From a virus, in the IMG/VR virus record IMGVR_UViG_3300014501_000025, positions 1 to 52,300 of that record: DNA of 52,300 nucleotides; one strand, given 5' to 3'. Of this stretch, positions 25,034 through 33,299 are shown piece by piece. The position numbers and the translations under genes are program-made. The notes below the pieces were generated by a model, which ran no database searches, had not been told where the DNA came from, and saw only the letters and a program-made list of their open reading frames with translations. Each line of letters begins with the position of its first letter. The stretch's first letter is position 1.

Positions 25034-25728
25034 GCTGTCCCCTCTCGATTGCAGGCGGCACGGAAGATCTCACGGGACTGCGCAGCGACCCGGGCGCGCC
25101 ATCCTTCGGTGGTCGGCGACTGGTTGAACTCGTGGATCCACGTCGTGCTGCCCGTGTAGACCACGCGGTGGCCGCGGTGCCGGGCCAAGTAACTGAGCCA
25201 GGTCTCCTCGTAGAAGTGAGGCGTGTCGAGGAAGCCACCGAGCTCGTCCCATACGCTGCGGCGGGCGAAGTAGACGCTGCCGGAGACGGTTACTGCGTCG
25301 CGGGTGTCGGCAGTCTCGTCGAGGTGCAGCAGCAGCGGCGCTTGCCAGCATCGGAACTCGGGGGCCTGGTTGGTACCGAAGATCCCACCGTGGACGATGC
25401 GCTCGTCGCTGGTGACCTGCCGCGGGCCGACGACGGCGATCGTCGGGTCGGAATCGAACAGGTCAAGCACCGCGGCCGGCGGCTCAAGCATCCGAGTGTC
25501 GGCGTTGAGCGCGAGCACGAACTCCGCCCGGCCGTCATTGAGTGTCGTGTTGACCGACTGGGCGTAGGACCAGCCAGCCGCCTTCGCATCAACGACGGTG
25601 ACGCTGGCGAACAGCGGGCACTCGATCAGCGAACGCCAGCACCGCACGGCGAGCTCGGGCGTCGCGTAGTCGACGATGACAGCGTCCACGCGGCCGTCGG
25701 CGCTCGGGGCGCAGCGACGAGTGATCAC
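25024..25728 (-). CDS. GT2-like glycosyltransferase
   Basis: The GTG start overlaps the previous stop (GTGA), giving 234 residues. Features are VDAVIVDYATPELAVRCWRS near the start, ASVTVVDAKA and FVLALNADTRMLEPP (metal-binding acid pair). IAVVGPRQVTSDERIVHGG, AVTVSGSVYFARRSVWDELG and the late acceptor region FYEETWLSYLARHRGHR come next. The DExWLSYL-type region is common in rhamnosyl-like GT2 enzymes, but the actual sugar is not known. It is the second of the four glycosyltransferases in order of transcription. Confidence 0.8.
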   Translation of the reverse strand: MITRRCAPSADGRVDAVIVDYATPELAVRCWRSLIECPLFASVTVVDAKAAGWSYAQSVNTTLNDGRAEFVLALNADTRMLEPPAAVLDLFDSDPTIAVVGPRQVTSDERIVHGGIFGTNQAPEFRCWQAPLLLHLDETADTRDAVTVSGSVYFARRSVWDELGGFLDTPHFYEETWLSYLARHRGHRVVYTGSTTWIHEFNQSPTTEGWRARVAAQSREIFRAACNREGTACD

Positions 25729-26468
25729 GCCGCGGCCGCCTGCTGCTCGAGCCGCCAGTCCTGCTCGGACCAGATGTGACGAGCCTTCAGCGACGTGTCC
25801 CATAAGCACGTGAGGCCGTCGCGTTCGAGCGACTGGGCGTAGCCGAGGTCCTCGCCGGACTCGTGGGGCTGATACCGGCAGCCGAGCGCGCGCTGGTTCC
25901 CGAGCCACGCCGCCATCGGGATGTCGATCCGATAGGTGCTGCCCCACTGAATCCGATCCGGAGGGAGACGTGTCCACGCGCGCTTGTGCGGGTCGCTCGC
26001 GGCGCTCTGCTGCCACCAGCCGGCGTTGTAGGCGTAGGAGCCTTCGCCCTGCGGGTGCATCCACGTGACGGGCGCGGCGATGTCGCAGTCGTCATCGGCG
26101 ATCATCTGCTCGAGCCGCGCGATCGTGTCGGGGTTCTCGAGCATCACGTCGGTATCGAGCGACAGCACCAGGTCCGCGCTGCACTGGTGGCGCGCGATCG
26201 CGAGCATGTCGTTCCGCAGCCGGCCGAGCGTGTCGAATCGGGCGTGGTCGTGCCGGGGGTGCGCCGGCGCGGGATCGTGATGGATCAGGATGTCGAAGTG
26301 GTTGCGTGCAGCATGGCGCTGGAGTGCCATCCACGTCTCGTCGTGCACCTGGCCGGAGTGGACGAACGCGAACCCGTCCGGCCGGCGCGACTGCGCCGCG
26401 AGACATGCCATCCAGTGCGGGATCGACCACGCGCGATACGCGACGGGGCAGCCGACGATGAGACGCAC
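25725..26468 (-). CDS. GT-A fold glycosyltransferase
   Basis: A 247-residue protein with a GTG start and a GGGAGG site 6 bases before it. It opens RLIVGCPVAYRAWSIPHWMA. The acidic site is VLSLDTDVMLENPD (about residues 101-114). The later segment ESGEDLGYAQSLERDGLTC (about residues 209-227) resembles the acceptor part of GT-A enzymes. Being first in the cluster (starting at 26468), it marks the beginning of the surface-glycan block inserted after the head-tail connector. Confidence 0.75.
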   Translation of the reverse strand: MRLIVGCPVAYRAWSIPHWMACLAAQSRRPDGFAFVHSGQVHDETWMALQRHAARNHFDILIHHDPAPAHPRHDHARFDTLGRLRNDMLAIARHQCSADLVLSLDTDVMLENPDTIARLEQMIADDDCDIAAPVTWMHPQGEGSYAYNAGWWQQSAASDPHKRAWTRLPPDRIQWGSTYRIDIPMAAWLGNQRALGCRYQPHESGEDLGYAQSLERDGLTCLWDTSLKARHIWSEQDWRLEQQAAAA

Positions 26469-26496
26469 AGGGGACCTCCCCGTGTCGAGGGTTACG

Positions 26497-26808
26497 TCAG
26501 ACCTGCTGGCCGGGCCCGGCGATGACCAGGCCGGTGAACTGCTTCTTGATCTCGCGGGCCTGCCCGGTCATGTTCTCGACGAGTTCGGCCAGCGCGACCT
26601 TCTTGGCGTCGAGGCACTCATCCTCGGTCGCGATGCCCTTCTCGACGAGCAGCGCCATCGCACCGTTGACCGCGGCGGTGAGATCGGTCCATGGCGGCAT
26701 CTGGAACGGCTGCATGCCATTGGGGAGTGCGCGGTTGACCGCGTCGAACTCTTCGCTGGCAGCAGCGAGCCGCTCGTCCGGGGTCTGTGCGGGGGTCGCG
26801 TCGCTCAT
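26497..26808 (-). CDS. 103-residue helical protein next to head-tail connector
   Basis: The start is the ATG overlapping the connector stop (ATGA). It is mostly helical and acidic (ERLAAASEEFDAVNRAL, then TAAVNGAMALLVEKGIATEDE, LAELVENMTGQAREIKKQF). The size and position fit a small connector or adaptor-linked protein. No clear domain is seen. Confidence 0.5.
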   Translation of the reverse strand: MSDATPAQTPDERLAAASEEFDAVNRALPNGMQPFQMPPWTDLTAAVNGAMALLVEKGIATEDECLDAKKVALAELVENMTGQAREIKKQFTGLVIAGPGQQV

Positions 26809-27551
26809 CGGTAGGGCTGATAGGCAGGGTACGAGAGGGGGGTGACGGACGCCTGGGGCTGGAGTGGCTGGTCGGCGCTTGACCAGTAGTCCTTTCGGGA
26901 CTGTTGCGCGCCGGCGAGGAAGTCCTTGGCGTCCTGCTCGTACCCCTTCGCGACGGCAGAGAGTGTCTCTCGGGCTTCGCCGGCGGTGACGTCCGGGAGG
27001 CGCATCGCTCTGGCGATCGACGCGGCCGCGAGGTGAGCGGCGTACTTCGTCAGCGCCGGGTTCATCCCGTCGGGCACCACGTCGAGCGTCGCCCAATCGA
27101 ACAGCCACGATCGAGCCTCGTCGAGCATCTGGTCGATGTCGCCGTCGGCGAAGATCTGCCAGCCGTAGGTCACCAGCAGCGATGAGACGGGCGCGGTGCT
27201 CAGCGTGAAGTTGCCGTTCGGATCGATGTCGCCCGTGACGCGCCCGTTGGTGATCGTGTCCGGGACGGTGCCGCCGTCGCGATATGCGGCGATGGTGCCG
27301 GGAACGGCTTGGACGGTGACGTTCTTGCCGAGCGGCACCGACTCGAACCGAACGTAGAACTCGGTCTGCGTCGGCGTTGCCTGGGCGGCGATCTGGTCGG
27401 TGAGCTGCTCCTGGCGGACGAGCCCGAACGGGACCGTGGCGTACGAGGGCATCCCGTCACGGATGAGCGTGCGGACGGTGTCGCGAAACCCGGGGTACGG
27501 GCCGGGGTCCGACCCGGGGCTGTCGGGCTGGCCCGGGGTGACGGGGCTCAT
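26805..27551 (-). CDS. Head-tail connector (adaptor-like)
   Basis: A 248-residue protein. The N-terminus is Pro/Gly-rich, the middle is strand-rich with SLLVTYGWQIFADGDIDQ, and the later half is helical: MLDEARSWLFDWATLDVVPD, TKYAAHLAAASIARAMRL, RETLSAVAKGYEQDAKDFL. Helical modules of this kind are typical of head-tail adaptor proteins (HK97 gp6-like) that sit under the portal. It lies after the capsid and fiber genes and before neck genes, in the right place. The assignment comes from order and helix pattern. Confidence 0.55.
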   Translation of the reverse strand: MSPVTPGQPDSPGSDPGPYPGFRDTVRTLIRDGMPSYATVPFGLVRQEQLTDQIAAQATPTQTEFYVRFESVPLGKNVTVQAVPGTIAAYRDGGTVPDTITNGRVTGDIDPNGNFTLSTAPVSSLLVTYGWQIFADGDIDQMLDEARSWLFDWATLDVVPDGMNPALTKYAAHLAAASIARAMRLPDVTAGEARETLSAVAKGYEQDAKDFLAGAQQSRKDYWSSADQPLQPQASVTPLSYPAYQPYR

Positions 27552-27598
27552 GGCGCTCCTTCCGGACTACGGGTGCTGTTGGTTGGCGCTCGAGCTAC

Positions 27599-27624
27599 GC
27601 CCCGGAAATCCCGCATCTCGGGGC
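27599..27624 (-). terminator. Hairpin just after the GH26-like gene
   Basis: GCCCCG at 27599-27604 pairs with CGGGGC at 27619-27624 (6 bp, loop 14). It lies directly beyond the gene stop (27626) in the direction of transcription and lacks a U-run. It may slow transcription or mark a weak end. Confidence 0.35.
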
Positions 27625-27625
27625 T

Positions 27626-28906
27626 TCAGTTCGCGGTGAATGTGCGGCCGTGTAGGGACATCTGCTCGTTCTGGTCGCCGACCTGGACGCGCCAGTAGTG
27701 CCAGCCCGCGGCGACCGTGATCGTGTCGCTGCTCGCGGTGGAACATGCTCGCCACGGCTGGCCGTCCGTTGAACAGACCGGCGTGTCCGCTGGGTTGGAG
27801 TCAGAGAACGTGAACGTCACCGGCCCTGCCGTGATCGTGCTCGCATCCGCTGGGCCGCCGGTGATCGTGACCTGCGGCGCAGGACTACTGGTCGGGAGGC
27901 CTACGGCGTCGCCGTGAGGACCAAAGTGGTAGATGTACGCCGCCAAGCTCAGCGGGCTGTTCTCCAGCTGGAGCTGCTCAAGTTCGCCGAAGAAATAGGA
28001 CTCGTAGGCGACGTTATCGTTTCGCATCACGCTGGCGATTCCATTGATGTACGCCGGGTCGTCGCCGCCCTGACCATCGCCGGGTTGCGCGGCGGGGCCG
28101 AGCCCCCACTCCGGGATGCTTATCGGCTTGCCATGCTGCTGGGCGAACGTCGCCACCGCGCCGATGCCGTCGGGCTCGTTGTACAGGTAGTTCCAGCGGC
28201 CGGAGAACGGCACGCTGGCGGGTACGCCGGCATCGTAGGCGTCCACGCCGATGATGTCCACCACGTCGTCGCCGGGGTACCAGTTGCTGAGCGGGATGTT
28301 GCGATAGCCGGGGTTGACGGTCCAGTCGAACTTGAAATGCGCGCCGGGAACGGCGCGCATCGCGATCACGGTGTTGCGCCAGAATTGGACCCAGTTGGCG
28401 TCGCCAGAAGGCGTGTTGGGGATGCTGTCGGCATACCAGTCGCCGTTCGCCTCATGGGCCAAGCGGATGATGCTGTTGCCCAGTCCAGCGTTGACGAGGT
28501 TCTGCGCGAATGTGGTGGCGTAGGACTCAAAGTTGCCCGCTGCGCCCTCCGCGAGAACGTTAGGGTCGGAATTCTCGCTGGAGGGGTACAGGTTGAGCGT
28601 GATGATGAGCTGCCTGGCGCTGGCTGTCTGCTCTGCCCAGTCGCCCCACTGAAAGTCGCGATACGTGCTGTCCTGAGACAGGACGGCACCAGGCGCGGCC
28701 CACTGCTGCCAGTCCGGTGCGGCGTCGGCGAAAATCTCCACGCAGCGATAGTCGCGCCCGGTGAGCAAGTCAAAGGTGTCGAGGAGGCTGATGTGGCCAC
28801 CGGTGTAGACGCATGGCGTTTCGGAGCCTGTCGCTAGCGCCGGCGCGGCATCGGCGCCTAGCGATGCGACCACGAGGACCAGCCCGATGACGAGGCGGCG
28901 TATCAA
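27626..28906 (-). CDS. Secreted GH26-like glycoside hydrolase
   Basis: A 426-residue protein starting with a TTG that overlaps the upstream stop (TTGA). It has a clear Sec signal peptide (RRLVIGLVLVVASLGA, then a cut site near ALATG). The catalytic part follows GH26 topology. The acid/base Glu sits in LAHEANGDWY (E152), the middle holds WYPGDDVVDIIGVDAYD, and the nucleophile Glu sits in PISIPEWGLG (E266). GH26 enzymes are usually beta-mannanases. A C-terminal beta domain (about 335-426, APQVTITGGPAD and later) may bind carbohydrate. No other structural gene here has a signal peptide, so it may be a lysogen-expressed or externally acting enzyme. Confidence 0.75.
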   Translation of the reverse strand: MIRRLVIGLVLVVASLGADAAPALATGSETPCVYTGGHISLLDTFDLLTGRDYRCVEIFADAAPDWQQWAAPGAVLSQDSTYRDFQWGDWAEQTASARQLIITLNLYPSSENSDPNVLAEGAAGNFESYATTFAQNLVNAGLGNSIIRLAHEANGDWYADSIPNTPSGDANWVQFWRNTVIAMRAVPGAHFKFDWTVNPGYRNIPLSNWYPGDDVVDIIGVDAYDAGVPASVPFSGRWNYLYNEPDGIGAVATFAQQHGKPISIPEWGLGPAAQPGDGQGGDDPAYINGIASVMRNDNVAYESYFFGELEQLQLENSPLSLAAYIYHFGPHGDAVGLPTSSPAPQVTITGGPADASTITAGPVTFTFSDSNPADTPVCSTDGQPWRACSTASSDTITVAAGWHYWRVQVGDQNEQMSLHGRTFTAN

Positions 28907-30963
28907 CCCGTAACCTGGTCGATCTGAACGACCGCGTTCCACTTGATAGTCTCGCTGGCCGCACCCGTGACCGTCACGAGCAACTGGTTAGTGGAGAGCG
29001 ATAGCGCGACCGCCCAGGCCGATGCGCCAGCATCCTGGGCTACCAGAGTTGGCGTGGGCGTCGTCCCGCCAACCCAGGTGTAGGCGTTGGAGCCGTTGCC
29101 GCGCAGCACACCCTGGACGGTCCATGCGGAGTCGGTGCCGGGCGTGTCGGTCCGCCGGCCGACGATGGTGATCGTGACCAGCATCGTCCGGGTGTAGCTC
29201 GGAGAGAGGCTCGAGTTGTAGAACTTCAATCCCTGGCTGAGATTGGACAGCAAGCTCAGCGGCGTTGCGGTGGTCGTCTGACCGTACAGACAGCTGATCT
29301 CATGCTGAGCGTCCCCAGCGGCGCTGATCGATCCGCTCGCAAACGCGGTCGAACCGTTGACGAACGGTCCTGCCGCGGCGCCGATCGACGTGGTGTTCAG
29401 CGCCGCGGCGATGGAGTCAAAGCCGAGCGCGACGGACTGCTGACCGGACGCGGTGGAGTACGGTCCCAGCGCGTGCGCCGTCACCCCGCTCGCAACGGCA
29501 GTGTTGCCGCTCGCGACCGAGTTCGTCCCTGACGCTGTCGACTGACCACCGAGAGCAGCGGCCGAGCCGTTCATTGCCGTCGATCCTGCGCCCCAGGCCA
29601 GTCCGCCCATTGCGCAGACCGACAGACGAAGAAACGTGGTGCCCGACACGTAGGTTTGGTTCTGACCGTTGGCGCCCGACAGGTAGCCAACACCGACCCA
29701 GCCACCGCCGAACACGGCGCCGTTGACAACCGGCACGGCCCAGTGACGAAACAGCGTGGCGAGTGTGTTGCAGTCGGTCGCGCGGGTGAGAACCCATTTC
29801 GAGCCGCCGCTGCCCACCGAGGTGACGACATATACGCCCTCGGGATGCGGCGTGCTGCCGGTCCCGTGTGCGTAAGAGTCAGACACGACCACACGATCAC
29901 CAACAGCCACGGCCGGGACCGCGCCGCCATTGATCGAGCCGCCGGACCCGTCAATCGCCAGAGTGCCGTTGGAGCCCGCAGTAATCGTGTCACCGATCGG
30001 CGTCGAGCCTCCGGGAGCAAACACGTAGCTGCTTCCAAGCTGGTAGTTGCCGTTATCGGTGTTCATCAGACACCACTGCACCGGTGTCAACCAGATCGGC
30101 GTGAGCACCGAAAGCCCGCGGCCGGCACGAGCGTCGGCTTGGGCCAGAGAGCGATCGCCCGTGAACGGGAACCAGACCGCGAGGGCGGCGTCGTACTGCC
30201 AGACCTTCGCCTGGCTCAACTCCACCAGGGTCGCCGTCGCCGATCCTCCGGGAGCGTCGAACACGGCCGAGCCGCCAGCAGCGACGGTCAGCGCGTTGCC
30301 GGGCGCGATCGCGATCACCTTGGCGGCAACCAGCGTCTTATCGGCCGGAGCAGTCGGCATCGTCAGCGTCCAACTACCGCCGCTAATGTCCGCCGGGACA
30401 GCGTCGCTGACCGCGGCGGAGTAGTTCGCGGTCTTGACCGCAGTCGGAACTAGTGACGCCCCGCTTCCCCCGGAGGACGGGGCACCGAGAATCCGCCAGT
30501 TACTCGTCCCGTCGGAGATGAGCTCGACCGCCTGCGCCGCGGAGAGCGCCACCGTGGCGTTCCCGTCGATTGTCTGGGCGCCCTCGGCCGTGACGGTCGC
30601 GGTGCCGGTCCCGATGTTCTTGACGGTGATCGACTGGCCAGCGTTCAGCGTCGCATCCGGGAGCGTGACCGCGAAGCTCGCCGAGGAAGTGTTGGCGAGC
30701 ACCACCTGGTTCGGTGGTGTCGGGATCGTGTACGCCGACGACTCCGTGACGATCGAGCCGGTCGACGGGCCGGACGGTGGCGGGGACCAGCCGTTCGCGA
30801 CGACCCACCAGTTCGCCTCGACCCCGACGAGATAGCTGCAGACCGCGTCGGGGAGCTGGAGCACCTCGCTCGGCGTGACGTCGAGCATGAAGTTCTGATA
30901 GCCCGCGATGTTGACTTCCTCGGAGTGCGGGTTCTGCGCGCCGATGTATTGGACGTAGCCCAT
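28903..30963 (-). CDS. Fiber protein with YadA-head-like beta-roll repeats
   Basis: A 686-residue protein encoded just after the capsid-linked genes. The first 60 residues look like an anchoring region. Residues about 86-160 form a fiber beta unit (NQVVLANTSSASFAVTLPD, SITVKNIGTGTATVTAEG, AVELISDGTSNWRIL). About residues 457-550 hold repeats of the type G-x-x-S-x-A-x-G (AALGGQSTASGTNSVASGN, YSTASGQQSVALGFDS). This pattern is that of the left-handed beta-roll of YadA or trimeric autotransporter heads. The C-terminal 130 residues are strand-rich with GSNAYTWVGG. It is probably a trimeric head or tail fiber that binds a surface ligand. Confidence 0.7.
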   Translation of the reverse strand: MGYVQYIGAQNPHSEEVNIAGYQNFMLDVTPSEVLQLPDAVCSYLVGVEANWWVVANGWSPPPSGPSTGSIVTESSAYTIPTPPNQVVLANTSSASFAVTLPDATLNAGQSITVKNIGTGTATVTAEGAQTIDGNATVALSAAQAVELISDGTSNWRILGAPSSGGSGASLVPTAVKTANYSAAVSDAVPADISGGSWTLTMPTAPADKTLVAAKVIAIAPGNALTVAAGGSAVFDAPGGSATATLVELSQAKVWQYDAALAVWFPFTGDRSLAQADARAGRGLSVLTPIWLTPVQWCLMNTDNGNYQLGSSYVFAPGGSTPIGDTITAGSNGTLAIDGSGGSINGGAVPAVAVGDRVVVSDSYAHGTGSTPHPEGVYVVTSVGSGGSKWVLTRATDCNTLATLFRHWAVPVVNGAVFGGGWVGVGYLSGANGQNQTYVSGTTFLRLSVCAMGGLAWGAGSTAMNGSAAALGGQSTASGTNSVASGNTAVASGVTAHALGPYSTASGQQSVALGFDSIAAALNTTSIGAAAGPFVNGSTAFASGSISAAGDAQHEISCLYGQTTTATPLSLLSNLSQGLKFYNSSLSPSYTRTMLVTITIVGRRTDTPGTDSAWTVQGVLRGNGSNAYTWVGGTTPTPTLVAQDAGASAWAVALSLSTNQLLVTVTGAASETIKWNAVVQIDQVTG

Positions 30964-30980
30964 CCTGGGGTCCTCTCAGA

Positions 30981-31003
30981 AGCGGCGAGATCGCTCAGCC
31001 GCT
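30981..31003 (-). promoter_or_regulatory. Hairpin between the capsid-linked genes and the fiber gene
   Basis: AGCGGC at 30981-30986 pairs with GCCGCT at 30998-31003. The inner GAG/CTC bases add three more pairs, giving about 9 bp with one bulge. It lies between the stop of 31020-31481 and the fiber ATG at 30963. It may act as an attenuator or processing site. There is no U-run. Confidence 0.3.
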
Positions 31004-31019
31004 CAACGCCTTGTCTGGG

Positions 31020-31481
31020 CTATGCCGCGGCCTTGGGACGCTGGATCGCGCCGCGCTTGGCTGCCGGCTTGGATCGCGCCGGCTTGGACACCGCAGGCTC
31101 GCTCATGCCGTCGGCGAGCAGCGCACGGATCTTCGACGGCTCGATCTCCATCTCACCGATCGCGAGATAGCGCCGGTCGTTCTCGGCGCACCACTCCGTC
31201 TTGAACGCGACCCGCTTGCGTAGCCGCTCTTCCTGGAGTTGCTCGGGCGTGCCGTCCTGGAGAATGTCGACGAGGACCGCCCCGCCGTCGGCGGCGAAGT
31301 AGAACCGGTCAAACGTCTCCGGGAACCTGGCGATACGCCCCTCGAACCGTTCGACGCATTCGTCCATCACGTAGCGGTGGACGTAGCCTTTCCCGCCGAC
31401 ACCCACCGACAGCGGGTCGGGGTCGGGCCGGTACGGCGGCGTGTCTTCCTCGAGCTCGTCGTCGATCGGTTCTACGTGCAT
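31020..31481 (-). CDS. 153-residue protein with acidic start and basic tail
   Basis: An AGGAG site lies 7 bases before the ATG. The N-terminus is acidic (EPIDDELEEDTPP), the middle has GGKGYVHRYVMDECVERFEG and FYFAADGGAVLVDILQDG. The last 30 residues are Lys/Arg/Ala/Pro-rich (KPARSKPAAKRGAIQRPKAA) and likely disordered. It lies downstream of the major capsid protein and may be a head-linked accessory protein. The function is unknown. Confidence 0.55.
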   Translation of the reverse strand: MHVEPIDDELEEDTPPYRPDPDPLSVGVGGKGYVHRYVMDECVERFEGRIARFPETFDRFYFAADGGAVLVDILQDGTPEQLQEERLRKRVAFKTEWCAENDRRYLAIGEMEIEPSKIRALLADGMSEPAVSKPARSKPAAKRGAIQRPKAAA

Positions 31482-31482
31482 G

Positions 31483-32004
31483 TCACGCTCCTGCGGTCGG
31501 GGTGATGATTCGGCTGTCCGAGCCGGCGCTGGCGACGTTCAGGGGGTCCTGGCCGTCACGGTCGGGCGATTTGCGTAGCGCGTCGATCGCGGGCTTGTGC
31601 TTGGTGAGCAGCCCGCGCAACGTGCCGATGTGCGTCTCGGCGAGCCCCATGCCGGTCTGAAGCCGGTCCAGTAGATGCCGCGCCTGGAGGTTCTCCAGGT
31701 TCGGACTCCCGCCCGATGTCAGCTCGGGCAGCACCGCGTAGAGATCCGCGGCGTCGCGCATGCTCTCGCGGCCGTCGTCGTAGTAGACCGACCGGCCGTC
31801 ACCAAGCTGATAGGCCGCCTCGCGAAATGCGGGACGCGCGAGCAGGCTGGCGTGCTCTTCCTGCTCGTGCTGCTTGAACTTGCGCAGCAGCTTGATCAGG
31901 GCGTGCACCTGGTTGGCGCCCTCGTCGTCCTGCTCGGCGTGCTCGGCCGCGAAGAGCGTCCCGAGCTGCCGGAAGGCCTGGTTGATCTGAAACTCGTCAG
32001 CCAC
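31483..32004 (-). CDS. 173-residue helical protein after the major capsid gene
   Basis: The start is the GTG at 32004, 7 bases after AAAGGAGG. An earlier in-frame start at 32025 exists but lacks such a site. The protein is mostly helical (FRQLGTLFAAEHAEQDDEG, IKLLRKFKQHEQEEHASLLA, then RHLLDRLQTGMGLAETH). The C-terminus is low complexity with SAGSDSRIITPTAGA. It might be a scaffold-like or head-completion protein. No family is recognised. Confidence 0.5.
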   Translation of the reverse strand: MADEFQINQAFRQLGTLFAAEHAEQDDEGANQVHALIKLLRKFKQHEQEEHASLLARPAFREAAYQLGDGRSVYYDDGRESMRDAADLYAVLPELTSGGSPNLENLQARHLLDRLQTGMGLAETHIGTLRGLLTKHKPAIDALRKSPDRDGQDPLNVASAGSDSRIITPTAGA

Positions 32005-32030
32005 CGGTGGCCTCCTTTCAGCCACGCGGG

Positions 32031-32072
32031 CTGCCGCGGGTCAACCGACCTTCCGGCCGGCGCCCGCGGCAG
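32031..32072 (-). terminator. Strong hairpin immediately after the major capsid gene
   Basis: CTGCCGCGGG at 32031-32040 pairs perfectly with CCCGCGGCAG at 32063-32072 (10 bp, 22-base loop with an inner CCGGCCGG). It lies between the capsid stop (32088) and the next start (32004). A hairpin after the major capsid gene often dampens transcription of later genes. No U-run is seen, so it could be an attenuator or RNA-stability element. Confidence 0.6.
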
Positions 32073-32087
32073 GAGCGCAGCGTCTGG

Positions 32088-33269
32088 CTAGTTGCCGCGG
32101 TAGATGTACCGGGGCTCGATGCAGGCCGCGGCGTAGCGACGGTCGGCGCGGTAGCGGATGATGTCGCGCTCGAATGACGCACCCGCGTTGGTGGCCTCCT
32201 GCACGACGCGCAGCGCGGTGCGGTCCTGGAAGACGATCGACTTCTTCGCCTCCATCAGGAACCATGCGCCGTGCGTGCTGTCAGTGCCGACGGTCGGCAT
32301 GAACCGCGACACCTTCAGGTTGTACAGGCCCTGCAGCGGGTTGATCGTCATCGTCCAACCCGTGGTGCCCGACCCGGCCGTTGACGCGGTCTGACCCGCG
32401 GCGCCCGGCACTGACGGCTGCAATGCTGACTGCAGCAGCTGCGCGGCGTTGAACTTGTCCGCCGGGCTGACGAGCAGCGTGTCCGGCATGACGAGCATCT
32501 TGTTGCCCAGCGGGTCGACCATCTCTTCCAGGGCGATGTCGGCGCCCATCAGGCCGGAGCCTGAGAGCAGCGCGCCGCCCGAGAGGACGTTCCCGATCGC
32601 GGTGGTGTACCCACCGTTGACGGGGGTGATGATCGCGTTGATGACGTCCTGCTCCTCGACGTAGCGCATGCGCTCGCCGAGCTGACCGGCGCGAGTGACG
32701 ACCTGGCCGGTGCGGTCGTCGTCGACGAGCTCCCACTCCACGGAGAGCATGCGTCCCTTCTTGCTGTTCGGGACGTGCACGTCGAGGCCCTGCAGCCGGC
32801 TGTCGCCGTACTCCTGCCCGGGCGCGATCGTCTTGGGCAGCTCGACGCCGTACAGCGGCGCGTAGAGCTCCTCCGCCCCGCCGGATGCGACGACTCGCAC
32901 CAGGTCGGGGTAGATGACCGGGACGGTGGCGTACCCGTCGAACAGGAAGTTCTGCACGCCGAACCGGAGCAGCTGCGGGAGCTGCGTCTCAGCGACGGAC
33001 TCCGACAGCTTCTTGATCGACAGGTCCCCGAACTTCTCCTGGTAGTCCCAGATCGCCTTGATGTCCTCGGCAGGGAACCGGCTTCCGGCGGCGACCTCCT
33101 TCAGGACACGCGTGGTTGACCGCTCGAGCTGGTTGCGCTGACGCTTCTCCAGATCGCTGGTGCCTTCCGACAGCCGGCGTCCGAAGGAGCCCATGGTGCG
33201 CAGGAACGCATCGGGCGTCATGTTCTGCGCGGCCGCGGTCTGCTGCGGGGTCAGGGTGGAGAGATCCAT
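32088..33269 (-). CDS. Major capsid protein (HK97 fold)
   Basis: A 393-residue protein. The N-terminal arm is helical (DAFLRTMGSFGRRLSEGTSD, EKRQRNQLERSTTRVLKEV). The body has a P-domain-like helix and A-domain strands such as NAIITPVNGGYTTAIGNVLS, MLVMPDTLLVSPADKFNA, and near the end KKSIVFQDRTALRVVQEATN. Placement after the decoration protein and protease and before the neck genes is canonical. It forms the icosahedral shell. Identity by order plus fold pattern is good, though direct matching was not possible. Confidence 0.8.
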   Translation of the reverse strand: MDLSTLTPQQTAAAQNMTPDAFLRTMGSFGRRLSEGTSDLEKRQRNQLERSTTRVLKEVAAGSRFPAEDIKAIWDYQEKFGDLSIKKLSESVAETQLPQLLRFGVQNFLFDGYATVPVIYPDLVRVVASGGAEELYAPLYGVELPKTIAPGQEYGDSRLQGLDVHVPNSKKGRMLSVEWELVDDDRTGQVVTRAGQLGERMRYVEEQDVINAIITPVNGGYTTAIGNVLSGGALLSGSGLMGADIALEEMVDPLGNKMLVMPDTLLVSPADKFNAAQLLQSALQPSVPGAAGQTASTAGSGTTGWTMTINPLQGLYNLKVSRFMPTVGTDSTHGAWFLMEAKKSIVFQDRTALRVVQEATNAGASFERDIIRYRADRRYAAACIEPRYIYRGN

Positions 33270-33299
33270 GATGGTCTCTGTTCCTCTCGTGATCCGCGC

